Below the pieces are notes generated by a model. It made no database searches. It worked only from the letters and a program-made list of their open reading frames with translations, and was not told the origin of the DNA. Of a stretch of DNA of 61,279 nt, positions 51,634-60,316 are shown piece by piece. The stretch is from the NCBI RefSeq assembly GCF_014851585.1, contig NZ_JACVAB010000011.1:1-61279 (forward strand). Reading direction: 5' to 3'. The stretch is from Agrobacterium sp. AGB01 (GTDB taxonomy: Bacteria; Pseudomonadota; Alphaproteobacteria; Rhizobiales; Rhizobiaceae). The position numbers and the translations under genes were made by a program. Every line of letters begins with the position of its first letter. Positions within the stretch are counted from its first letter, which is position 1.

Positions 51634-52542
51634 TCAGGACTTCAATTGCTGCCGCAGCTTCTCGATATGCTCCCTACAGAGTGTTTCAATCAGGGTATGA
51701 AGTTCAGCCGTTCGCTCCTGAAGCCAGGCAAGTGCCTCTTCGCTGATCTCGAACTGTTTTGAGTAGCGCGCCTTGACGTAGGCTTCGTTGAGAATGTTGT
51801 ACCATGCGGTAAAGCGCTGCTGCTCACGCGGCCAGATATCGACCAGCCGCCGGTCACGATCCTCGGAAAGCCCGCGTAGGAATTTCAGATTGTGTGAGGG
51901 TGGGGAGTAGTTGGTCAGCGTCAGGAGGTAGCAGGAATAGGCTGTCTCGACTGCTTGGTGCAGTTCGAAAACTGCGTGCTTTAGCCGCCTCTTTTGTGCC
52001 AGATATTTCGACGTGTCGAGAAACGAGCTTGCAGCAGCAATTCCCTCGTTAAAATGCTCCTCGGCTACCCTGAGCGCATCCGCTGGGCTGAGCGGCTTTG
52101 GCTCTGCCAGTGGTCGGTCATCGAACTCGTAGAGAATGATGCCTTCACGGGCGAGATCGACAAAGAAGTACTGCCCGTCATGCAGGAAATTGCTGATCTC
52201 GCGGGCACCATGCACGATCAGACCAACAGGCGTTTCGATTTCCTTATCCCACATCAGCCGGTCGGTGGCCTTGTCCCAGTATTTCGGGTCGGCCAGTTCC
52301 TTGTTGCTGACGATCACAAGAATATCGAAATCCGAACGATAGCCTTTCGAGGTATGCGGTTCGTCGACAAAGGTACCGCGGGCATAGGAACCAAACAGGA
52401 TGATCTTGTAAATCCGCCCGTCTTTTTTCGCATCCGACTTCGAACGCTCGACCACGCCGGCAAACTCTTCATGGATGATGCGTACGATCTTTTCCAGTTC
52501 GACCTGCTTTTTCTGCGGAAGATGTCCGATATCCGATTTCAT
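51634..52542 (-). CDS. Nucleotidyltransferase-HEPN fusion protein
   Basis: A 302-residue protein. Residues about 15-150 are a minimal nucleotidyltransferase: KIILFGSYARGTFVDEP with the G-S-x10-D-x-D pattern completed by YRSDFDILVIVSN. Residues about 170-300 are a HEPN domain (HFNEGIAAASSFLDTSKYLA, RLKHAVFELHQAVETAYSCY, SPPSHNLKFLRGLSEDRDRR). In the MntA-HepT toxin-antitoxin pairs these are two proteins; here they are fused. The ATG at 52542 is preferred over a 20-codon longer start. It could be a self-controlled toxin or a nucleotide-signalling protein. Confidence 0.9.
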   Translation of the reverse strand: MKSDIGHLPQKKQVELEKIVRIIHEEFAGVVERSKSDAKKDGRIYKIILFGSYARGTFVDEPHTSKGYRSDFDILVIVSNKELADPKYWDKATDRLMWDKEIETPVGLIVHGAREISNFLHDGQYFFVDLAREGIILYEFDDRPLAEPKPLSPADALRVAEEHFNEGIAAASSFLDTSKYLAQKRRLKHAVFELHQAVETAYSCYLLTLTNYSPPSHNLKFLRGLSEDRDRRLVDIWPREQQRFTAWYNILNEAYVKARYSKQFEISEEALAWLQERTAELHTLIETLCREHIEKLRQQLKS

Positions 52543-53118
52543 GGCCCCACCATCGATTCTGCTGAACCGCCACCTTAACCGCGATCGGTGGGCCATTGCC
52601 ACTCCACAATCTTGTAGTGGTTGTCAGGAGAACCTTCGGTGCGAGTGCGGAGCTGAAGCAAACAGCGAGTGGCGGATAGGAATGTTGCCGGGGTCGGAGG
52701 TTGGGACTGAACCATGGAGCTTCAAGATCGTGTGGATTCCGCCCAAACGATTGTTGGGACAGTCTGCAATTATTGACTACCCATTAATTGCTTTCGATCT
52801 ACTCCTCGGGATGACAGGACTGAATGGTTGTGCTTTGGCTTTAGTGATCGGAAAGATTGCGCAAGTTCGTAACGTACCACTGCGACGATGTTGCCATTGT
52901 GCAACGCTTAAAATCTAAAAACGCAAAATCGGATTAAATCTGGTTTTCAACTTCCGGACAAGCACATGCTGAGAGCCTGTAAAATATGAGTAATCTTATC
53001 TTGTTTGATTTTTGCGGTCCTTCGACTGTCACAAGTCGTTCTTGCGTAAGCAAATCGTGTTCCGTAAGCAGGCTTCTAACCGACCGACTAAAGCAACTAA
53101 GGCAAGCTTCGTGTTCCT
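52543..53118. other. Intergenic region before the sigma factor gene
   Basis: No supported gene in about 576 bases. The right end must contain the promoter of the sigma factor gene, likely iron-controlled, but I cannot point to a Fur or RirA/Irr site with confidence. Confidence 0.35.
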
Positions 53119-53610
53119 ATGAGCGTCAAGACGGAAGAGATCACCGCACTCTATGTGGCCGAACATGACAGGCTGGAACGTCAGATTTGCAGGCGAGTCG
53201 GATGCCGGGCAACCGCTTGTGATCTTGTCCATGATATCTTCTTACGCCTATGGGAGCGGGCTACGGATCGAAGGGGCGATGAGGCCGCCTATCTGTCCCG
53301 ATGTGCTAGGAACGCGGCAATCGACCATAATCGGTCGGAGCGTTCACGTCGTGAATTCTTTGTGGGAATGCTTCCTGAGCAATATGCGCCAGATCCCGTT
53401 TCACCCCATGAAATCGTTTCCGCCAGACAGGAAATCAAGAGCATTGATAATGTCCTTGCATCGCTTCCCAAACGAACGAGGCACATTTTTCTTCTCAATC
53501 GTGTACACGGGAAAACTTTCTCAGAAATAGCGGTTGCAATGGGTATCTCTCAGCGTGCCGTAGCAAAGCATATGGCGCACGCTGTGGCTGCGTGCGTCGA
53601 GGCCATGTAG
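53119..53610 (+). CDS. FecI-type ECF sigma factor
   Basis: A 163-residue extracytoplasmic-function sigma factor of the iron-starvation group. Region 2 is YVAEHDRLERQICRRVGCRA to DLVHDIFLRLWERA and AAYLSRCARNAAIDHNRS; region 4 is LASLPKRTRHIFLLNRVHGKTFSEIAVAMGISQRAVAKHMAHAVAACVE cut into its two helices. It should transcribe the receptor operon once released by FecR. The anti-sigma gene follows after 75 bases. Length is typical. Confidence 0.94.
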   Translation: MSVKTEEITALYVAEHDRLERQICRRVGCRATACDLVHDIFLRLWERATDRRGDEAAYLSRCARNAAIDHNRSERSRREFFVGMLPEQYAPDPVSPHEIVSARQEIKSIDNVLASLPKRTRHIFLLNRVHGKTFSEIAVAMGISQRAVAKHMAHAVAACVEAM

Positions 53611-53685
53611 TAAGAGCGATTTCCGCTTTATCGGAAAACGTAGTAAGGCGGTTCTGAATAATCCGGCGCGGCTCCATCCTGTCAA

Positions 53686-54699
53686 ATGAACAGAATAGAA
53701 ATGACTTCAACAAACCAGCCTCCACCACATCGTTCGAGTTTGCAGATACGCGACGAGGCGAAACGTTGGTTTGTCGTTTTGCTACAGGCACCAAGTGTGT
53801 CAAAGCACAAAGAGTTCGAAGCGTGGCTCGACGCGGACCCGGAGCATTTTGATGCCTACCAAGTTGTCGAAACGGCCTGGCATGCGAGCGAAAAACCCGG
53901 AGAAAAGCTAGCTCAACAGCAATCCGATGAGTTAGCCGGCTACCTCCAGATCATTGATCAGAACAAACGCGACAAGAAGACTTTGCGCCGCCTTTCTGGA
54001 GTGAGCGTATGTTTCGCATTCCTCCTGGGTGGTGTCATTTGGCTGGAGCGTCCTGGTCTACTAGAGGATTTCTCTGCGGACTACGTCACGGCACGGGCCG
54101 AGCGCCAGCGTATTACACTTGCTGACGGTTCAGTGGTTCTTCTCGATGCCGATAGCGCCTTGGTGGAAAATCACTCCTCGACCGAACGACGCGTCAGCCT
54201 TTTGCGCGGCGGGGCCTTTTTTGATGTGAAACCATCCCAAACCCCATTTGTTGTCGAGGCAGGCAATGGTGAGGTTCGTGTCTTGGGAACAGGTTTTGAC
54301 GTGCGCATTGTAGACGAGGGTGGCGTCGTGACGCTTGAGCATGGCAAGGTTTCTGTCCGCACCAATGAGGCCGCGGCGCAGACAATCCTGGCACCGGGGC
54401 AGCAGGTCCACTTCAGTTCGACCGGCGTAGGGGCCGTCCAGAATGTTGACCTTGAAGATGCGCTTGCCTGGAGAGTGGGGCGCTACACGTTTTACCGTGC
54501 TCGCCTTGCGGATGTCGTGCGAGAAGTTCAGCGATATCGCAACGGTCGCATCGTGATCGCCTCGTCCACGCTTGGCGACGAACGGGTGACGGGAAGCTTT
54601 TCATTGGCGAACACGGATGCTGCTCTTTCGTCGCTGCAAGCCAGCGTCGGTTTCCGCATGAATACGCTGTTCGGCCGCATGACGGTGATTGGACCATAA
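53686..54699 (+). CDS. FecR-type transmembrane anti-sigma/regulator
   Basis: A 337-residue inner membrane regulator. The N-terminal cytoplasmic domain (ALVLLQ-like AKRWFVVLLQAPSVSKHKEFEAWLDADPEHF, split by turns) binds the sigma factor, one membrane helix (VSVCFAFLLGGVIWLERPG) lies near residue 105, and the periplasmic FecR domain has ERQRITLADGSVVLLDADSA, VSLLRGGAFFDV and RVLGTGFDVRIV. It relays the signal from the TonB receptor's STN domain. Starts at 53686 and 53701 are both possible. Confidence 0.93.
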   Translation: MNRIEMTSTNQPPPHRSSLQIRDEAKRWFVVLLQAPSVSKHKEFEAWLDADPEHFDAYQVVETAWHASEKPGEKLAQQQSDELAGYLQIIDQNKRDKKTLRRLSGVSVCFAFLLGGVIWLERPGLLEDFSADYVTARAERQRITLADGSVVLLDADSALVENHSSTERRVSLLRGGAFFDVKPSQTPFVVEAGNGEVRVLGTGFDVRIVDEGGVVTLEHGKVSVRTNEAAAQTILAPGQQVHFSSTGVGAVQNVDLEDALAWRVGRYTFYRARLADVVREVQRYRNGRIVIASSTLGDERVTGSFSLANTDAALSSLQASVGFRMNTLFGRMTVIGP

Positions 54700-54864
54700 T
54701 TTTCATGAGCATTCTCAGATGCTTATAATATTTTTGCAAAAAAAGTGTTTTTTTAAGGTTCAGTGATCGGCCTCCTCATACGTGAACGTAGTAGGGAGCA
54801 CGGAAAACCATGTTTGTGTTTCAACCGTGCCCGACAGTATTCGTAGTGAGAAGGGCATAAGATC

Positions 54865-57312
54865 ATGACGGGGCAGGGAAAACACGCGGTCCGCTTTGTA
54901 GTGGCGGCTGCGTTGATGACGGCTGCAGGCGCGGGCTCGATCAGCGTCGCACAGGCACAACAGCAAGCAACACAACGCCAGTTCAGTTTCAATATTTCAC
55001 AAAAACCGGTCACCCAGGCGGTCAACGAGATCGGTCGCATCACGGGGCTTTCCGTCGTATTTCGTGAGGAGCGGCCGATCACCGCGTCTGCCAATCCTGT
55101 GCGGGGCTCGCTGACTGCCGAACAGGCGCTCAAGACGCTGCTGTCCGGAACAGGGCTTGGCTACCGCTTCAGCAATGCGGCGACAGTTCAGGTGTATGAT
55201 CCTGCAGCGGTGAGCGAAGACGCAACGGCAGTTTCAGTTGATGGCTCTACAGCCCTGCAAACTATCAGCGTCGAGGGAGAAAGTGCGTTCGGTCCCGTTG
55301 ATGGCCTTGTTGCCACACGGTCTGCCACAGGTACCAAGACAGATACACCCCTCATCGAAGTTCCGCAGTCCATCAGCGTCATCTCCGCGACGGAGATACG
55401 CGACCGTGGGACAGAATCTGTAAAGGACGCAGTCAGATATAGTCCCGGCGTTGGCGTCGGTGGCTCTGATAGCTCCATCCGGTCATTCGACAACATGTCG
55501 GTCCGCGGCTTTGCGCCGGCACCGCTCTATCTTGACGGTACCTATCTTCCATATACGGGCGACAGTGGCGGCTCTCCGCAAATCGATCCCTATCTGCTCG
55601 AGCGTGTGGAGGTGATGAGGGGCCCCTCGTCAGTGCTCTATGGCCAGAACTATCCAGGTGGAATTGTTAATATGGTCAGCAAACGGCCAACGAGCACACC
55701 TCTCAGAGAAGTCGTCGTAGGAACAGGGACCGACGGGAGAGCCCACAGCGCATTCGATGTTTCCGGCCCTGTCGCAGACAGCGATCAGTATTTCTATCGC
55801 TTGACAGGTGTCGCTACCCGCACGGATACAAACATAGACTACACAAACGAAAAGCGGCTGATGATCGCGCCATCGTTCAGCTGGAAGCCGCAAGACGGTA
55901 CCGAACTAGCGATCATCACACATTTTCAAAAAGACAAAGGTCGGCCCGACTATCGTCCACTTCCTTACGAGGGAACGGTTGTTTCTAGCCCGCTTGGCAA
56001 GATTGACAGGGACTTTTTCACGGGTGAGCCGGATTATAACCGCTATGAACGCAGCCAGGCGGTTATCGGTTATCAATTCGACCATGAATTTGACGATGTT
56101 TTCTCCGTCCATCATAACGCAAGGTATATTTACGTTGACGATTCCTACAGGACGTTCTTCAGCAACGGCTATGTCACAAGCGGCGGCGTAACCGATTATA
56201 CGCAGCTCAACCGCAGTGCGTACGATTATGCCTCCAAAAACTCCGTCTTTGCCACCGATACTAACCTTCAGGCGCGTTTTGAAACAGGACCTGTCGAGCA
56301 CAAGGCGATTGTTGGCGTAGACTATAAATGGTTCAAGAATGATTATTCCGGCTACTATGGATTCGGGAATACGCCGATAGACATGGTTGATCCGATCTAC
56401 GGCAACTATACAAGGCCGACCCTCGGCGCGCGGTGGGATAACCGGATCAGCCAGCTTGGCTTTTACGCGCAAGATCAGATTAAATGGGATAACTGGATCC
56501 TGACTTTAGGGGGACGTTACGACACTGCGTGGCAGGACGACAACGATATTCTCGGTTCCCTCCGCTCTAAGAAGACGGACCAAGACTTTACGGGCCGAGC
56601 AGGTCTTACCTACCTGTTCGACAACGGTTTTGCTCCATATGTAAGCTACGCAACATCATTCATGCCCTATTCCGGTTTCGATGGTAATTCCAATCCATTT
56701 AAGCCGACAACCGGTCAACAGTATGAGGTCGGCTTCAAATATCAACCACTTGGCTACGACGCGATGTTCACTCTCTCGGCCTATGACCTGAAGCAACAGA
56801 ATGTGCCGACATACGATATGTTTACCAGTGTAGCGTCCCAAACGGGCGAAATCCACGTCCAGGGTGTGGAATTCGAAGCCAAGGCTACATTTTTTGACAG
56901 TCTAGATGTCATTGCGGCAGCCTCGTACACGGACTCGGTTTACTCCAGAGCCAATGATGGCACTCAAGGCAACAAGGTGCGCTTCATGCCGCCCGTGGCT
57001 GCGTCACTCTGGGTCAAATACAATCTTCCAGAAGGTCCATTGGAAGGCCTTGGTGTAGGAGGTGGCGTCAGGTATTCGGGTAGCGGTTATGGTAACGCAG
57101 TAAACTCGTTCAAATACCCGGCTTATACCGTCTTTGATGCTGCGATCTCATATGACTTTGGCGTGAAAAACGAAGACCTCAAAGGGCTTAGTTTGAACGT
57201 GACCGCCTCGAACGTTTTCGACAAGACGTACGTTTCAGGATGCAGCTATCTCAATGCCTGCTTCTATGGCCAAGCGAGAACGGTCGCTGCAAATCTAAGC
57301 TACAAGTTTTGA
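54865..57312 (+). CDS. TonB-dependent siderophore receptor with a signalling STN domain
   Basis: An 815-residue outer membrane transducer. After a signal peptide ending ISVAQA-Q, residues about 40-110 form the STN domain (FSFNISQKPVTQAVNEIGRI, VFREERP, GSLTAEQALKTLLSGTGLGY), which contacts FecR in the periplasm. The plug has TPLIEVPQSISVISATEIRD and YLLERVEVMRGPSSVLYGQN, and the barrel ends AANLSYKF with a terminal phenylalanine. Presence of STN together with the sigma and anti-sigma genes upstream makes this a FecA/FpvA-type surface-signalling system: the receptor induces its own operon when its siderophore is bound. Confidence 0.96.
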   Translation: MTGQGKHAVRFVVAAALMTAAGAGSISVAQAQQQATQRQFSFNISQKPVTQAVNEIGRITGLSVVFREERPITASANPVRGSLTAEQALKTLLSGTGLGYRFSNAATVQVYDPAAVSEDATAVSVDGSTALQTISVEGESAFGPVDGLVATRSATGTKTDTPLIEVPQSISVISATEIRDRGTESVKDAVRYSPGVGVGGSDSSIRSFDNMSVRGFAPAPLYLDGTYLPYTGDSGGSPQIDPYLLERVEVMRGPSSVLYGQNYPGGIVNMVSKRPTSTPLREVVVGTGTDGRAHSAFDVSGPVADSDQYFYRLTGVATRTDTNIDYTNEKRLMIAPSFSWKPQDGTELAIITHFQKDKGRPDYRPLPYEGTVVSSPLGKIDRDFFTGEPDYNRYERSQAVIGYQFDHEFDDVFSVHHNARYIYVDDSYRTFFSNGYVTSGGVTDYTQLNRSAYDYASKNSVFATDTNLQARFETGPVEHKAIVGVDYKWFKNDYSGYYGFGNTPIDMVDPIYGNYTRPTLGARWDNRISQLGFYAQDQIKWDNWILTLGGRYDTAWQDDNDILGSLRSKKTDQDFTGRAGLTYLFDNGFAPYVSYATSFMPYSGFDGNSNPFKPTTGQQYEVGFKYQPLGYDAMFTLSAYDLKQQNVPTYDMFTSVASQTGEIHVQGVEFEAKATFFDSLDVIAAASYTDSVYSRANDGTQGNKVRFMPPVAASLWVKYNLPEGPLEGLGVGGGVRYSGSGYGNAVNSFKYPAYTVFDAAISYDFGVKNEDLKGLSLNVTASNVFDKTYVSGCSYLNACFYGQARTVAANLSYKF

Positions 57313-57388
57313 CTGGTTGGCACCCGCCATTTTTGTGGTGGGTGCCATTGCCATCTGCAAAATCCTGAATTTGATCGGCGACAAGCCT

Positions 57389-58375
57389 ATGCCCTCTGCA
57401 GTTTTATTTCATATTCTTGGCGCAATGCGAATTCTGATTGTGACCATCGGTGTCATCACAAGCGGGGCATCAGTTTCGAGCGCAAACAGTTTTCCTCGCA
57501 GTGTTTCACATGCGTTTGGCGAGACAATTATTTCGAAAGAACCTGTCCGTGTCGTTACGCTGGGCTGGAGCGGTGAAGACGCGCTGCTTGCGCTTGGTAT
57601 CCAGCCTGTAGGGATGACACGTTACCGTTTTTTTGAAAGTGGAATGTTTCCCTGGGTAGAAGCGAGAATCGGAAATTCTGCTCCTCTCCTTCTTTCAGGT
57701 GAACTGGACTATGAGGAAATCGCTGCCCTGCGCCCAGATCTTATTCTAAGTGTGTATTCCGGTATGGATCATCTCAGTTTCCAGCGGCTTTCAGCGATTG
57801 CTCCTACCGTGGCATATCGATCGGGGCCATGGAAGGCCGACTGGAAAGAGCAACTCGAACTTGTCGGTGATGCTGTAGGGAAGCTGGATCAAGCAAGAGT
57901 TCTTGTTTCAAAGACAACAGCCGTGTTGTCTACGCTCGCAGATACCTACCCTGTTATGGCCGGAAAGAGCTTTACCTTTGGGACTTATTTTGGCGGCGGC
58001 AACAATGTCGTCATATACCTCCCGTCCGACCCAAGAGTGAAGGCGTTAACGGAAATGGGGTTCGTTTCATCGGCCGGCGTTGCGGACCTTGAAAAAAAGC
58101 ATCCTGGGGAGACTTCCGTCGCGGTAAGCCTCGAAGAGATTTCCCTCATTGACGCTGACGTGCTGATCATGTGGTACGGTGAGGGAGCGCGTGCTGCAGC
58201 GGAGGCACAGCCTTTATTCAACACTGTCGGAGCCGTGAAACGCGGATCCTATGTTGCACTCGAAGACCCGGTCGATGTCTGGTCGACATCCGCTCTCAGC
58301 GTACTTTCCATTCCTTACGGTTTTCCAAGATTTGTACCGCGTCTCGCCGAGGCGGCAAGACGCTCGCAGGAGTAA
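57389..58375 (+). CDS. Iron-siderophore periplasmic binding protein of the second system
   Basis: About 328 residues of the FecB/FepB class. A signal peptide is seen (MRILIVTIGVITSGASVSSA, if read from the ATG at 57425). The mature part shows VVTLGWSGEDALLALGIQPV, AALRPDLILSVYSGMDHLSF, LSAIAPTVAYRSGPW, and VSLEEISLIDADVLIMWYGE. The start is uncertain: 57317, 57389 and 57425 are all in frame and none has a strong ribosome-binding site. It follows the receptor directly and precedes the reductase by 4 bases. Confidence 0.9.
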   Translation: MPSAVLFHILGAMRILIVTIGVITSGASVSSANSFPRSVSHAFGETIISKEPVRVVTLGWSGEDALLALGIQPVGMTRYRFFESGMFPWVEARIGNSAPLLLSGELDYEEIAALRPDLILSVYSGMDHLSFQRLSAIAPTVAYRSGPWKADWKEQLELVGDAVGKLDQARVLVSKTTAVLSTLADTYPVMAGKSFTFGTYFGGGNNVVIYLPSDPRVKALTEMGFVSSAGVADLEKKHPGETSVAVSLEEISLIDADVLIMWYGEGARAAAEAQPLFNTVGAVKRGSYVALEDPVDVWSTSALSVLSIPYGFPRFVPRLAEAARRSQE

Positions 58376-58379
58376 CGTG

Positions 58380-59261
58380 ATGCGTAACCTTCAGAACCAG
58401 GCTGTTGTGAACACAGCTGCCAACATCTCCGATGCCGATCAGGGGCATGGGCATTCCGCGGGTGATGATCATGACCACGCGCCATACATCGAAGATTATT
58501 TTCTGGCGACCACCTCGTTTGTGGGACAACCGTCTCCCTCGTTGGTGCGGGTAATTCTGAAGGTCGAAGGTGGCGAACGGCTCGTGGGAAGCGGCCACCC
58601 GGACGAGTGGGTGAGACTTGCGCTCAAACCTGATGAAGCGACACCTGTAACCCTGCCGGTTCTTATGGAAAGTGGCAAATGGGGCAGGCCGGACGGATCT
58701 CAGCATTGCCCGAACCGTCCATACACGATCCGTCGGTGGAATGCCGATACCTGCGAGATGACGATTGATCTGGTTACGCATAAAGGTGGTGTGGCTGCGG
58801 AATGGGCAATGCGGGCGAAGGTCGGTGATGTCGTCGGCGTCTGCAATCCCGAAGGTCGCTTCTGGATCCCGAAGGGCAGTGCCTGGCTTTTGATGTTGAC
58901 CGATATTACCGGCCTGCCAGCGGTTGGACGCGTGCTGGAGGAATTGCCCGCTGGTTTCAAGGCCATCGTACATGTGGAAATCGCTTGCGAGGAGGATCGA
59001 CAGCAGGTCGAAACTCGTGCTGATGTATTGATGTCCTGGCACGTCTGTCACGGTCAGCGACCAGATAGGGCCGGTTACACCGAGTTGCCGCGCATCGCTG
59101 GGACAATCGACAAGTTGCCGGACGGGCCCGGTTACATCTATATCGCCGGTGAGGCCAAGGCAGCATCCGCCTGCAGGGCGCATTTCCGCGATGTGCTCGG
59201 TTTTGACAAAAACCGCATTGATGCGATTGGATATTGGATCGAAGGGCAGGCGCGGGTTTGA
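58380..59261 (+). CDS. Siderophore-interacting protein with a His-rich N-terminus
   Basis: A 293-residue ferric-siderophore reductase-type protein. After a short polar start, residues about 20-35 form a His/Asp-rich segment (DADQGHGHSAGDDHDHAP) not usual for the family. The FAD domain has YTIRRWNADTCEMTIDLVTH (R-x-Y-T as RPYTIRRW), and the C-terminal part has LLMLTDITGLPAVGRVLEEL and PGYIYIAGEAKAASACRAHF. There is no DUF2218 domain, in contrast to the first system. The ATG follows AGGAGTAACGTG, and its stop overlaps the permease start. Confidence 0.9.
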   Translation: MRNLQNQAVVNTAANISDADQGHGHSAGDDHDHAPYIEDYFLATTSFVGQPSPSLVRVILKVEGGERLVGSGHPDEWVRLALKPDEATPVTLPVLMESGKWGRPDGSQHCPNRPYTIRRWNADTCEMTIDLVTHKGGVAAEWAMRAKVGDVVGVCNPEGRFWIPKGSAWLLMLTDITGLPAVGRVLEELPAGFKAIVHVEIACEEDRQQVETRADVLMSWHVCHGQRPDRAGYTELPRIAGTIDKLPDGPGYIYIAGEAKAASACRAHFRDVLGFDKNRIDAIGYWIEGQARV

Positions 59262-60316
59262 GTGCCACATCCCCTGTAGCAGCTGGCGTTGAGCAAGACC
59301 GCCGCGCTACTGCAACGACAAAAACGGTTCGATGGTCTGTTCTGGTCATCGGCCTCATTGTGCTGACTTCACTCTGTTTTGCCAGCCTGCTTGTTGGTGC
59401 GCGCGCAGTGCCACGGGCGACAGCGATGGATGCCTTGTGGTTCTACGATGCAAGTTCGGCCGAGCACACCGTCATCCACGACTACCGCCTGCCACGCACG
59501 TTGCTCGGTTTGCTGTGTGGGGCAGCGTTTGGCGTTTCAGGCGCGCTGATCCAGGCGGCAACGAGGAATCCGCTGGCCGATCCCGGCATACTGGGCGTCA
59601 ATGCCGGTGCTGCATTCTTCGTAACGCTCGCGGTTGGTCTGTTCGGATTTCATTCCATTGATGCCTATCTATGGTTTGCCTTTGCCGGTGCGATCATCGT
59701 CACTCTTGCTATTTATGCCCTGGGTGCTGCGGGTCGAGATGGCGCAACGCCGGTGCGGCTGGTACTGTCAGGTGTGGCCATTGCCGCGGTGCTTGGTGGC
59801 ATCAGTTCGGCGATCACCCTACTTGATCCATCCGCTTATGATGCGATGCGCATGTGGTCGATCGGCTCGATTGCCGGGCGCGACATGGGGGTGGTCGCTG
59901 CTGTTGCGCCCTTCATCGGGGCTGGCGTGCTGATCGCCCTGATCGCAGCCCGTCCCTTGAATGCCGTGTCGATGGGCGATGATCTCGCCCGTTCGCTGGG
60001 TGTCAACATTCTGCAGGCCCGTATCTTGACCCTGATTGCCGTGACACTGCTGGCAGGGGCCGGAACAGCCGCCGGTGGGCCAATCGGTTTTGTCGGGCTG
60101 ATGGTGCCGCATGTGGTACGCTGGTTTGTGGGCCCTGATCAACGCTGGATCATTCCGTTGACAATGATCTACGCACCGGCACTGTTGCTGTCCGCCGATA
60201 TTGCGGGACGTCTGATCCTTTATCCGGGCGAACTTGAAGCCGGCATCGTCACCGCCTTTATCGGTGCGCCTGTGCTGATCCTGCTCGCACGGCGCAGACA
60301 AGCGAGCGGACTATGA
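59258..60316 (+). CDS. FecCD-family iron-siderophore permease 1
   Basis: A 352-residue permease with about nine to ten membrane helices. Family blocks are YRLPRTLLGLLCGAAFGVSG, ATRNPLADPGILGVNAGAAF, GGPIGFVGLMVPHVVRWFVG and ELEAGIVTAFIGAPVLILLA. The likely start is a TTG at 59258 that overlaps the reductase stop; a TTG at 59234 is also in frame. It ends as ATGA with the second permease, so the two form a heterodimeric channel as in FepD/FepG. Confidence 0.94.
   Translation: MSATSPVAAGVEQDRRATATTKTVRWSVLVIGLIVLTSLCFASLLVGARAVPRATAMDALWFYDASSAEHTVIHDYRLPRTLLGLLCGAAFGVSGALIQAATRNPLADPGILGVNAGAAFFVTLAVGLFGFHSIDAYLWFAFAGAIIVTLAIYALGAAGRDGATPVRLVLSGVAIAAVLGGISSAITLLDPSAYDAMRMWSIGSIAGRDMGVVAAVAPFIGAGVLIALIAARPLNAVSMGDDLARSLGVNILQARILTLIAVTLLAGAGTAAGGPIGFVGLMVPHVVRWFVGPDQRWIIPLTMIYAPALLLSADIAGRLILYPGELEAGIVTAFIGAPVLILLARRRQASGL

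Noticed and set aside
58296..59270. 324-residue minus-strand open frame
   Set aside because: Antisense to the siderophore-interacting protein gene; high GC content leaves such frames open by chance.
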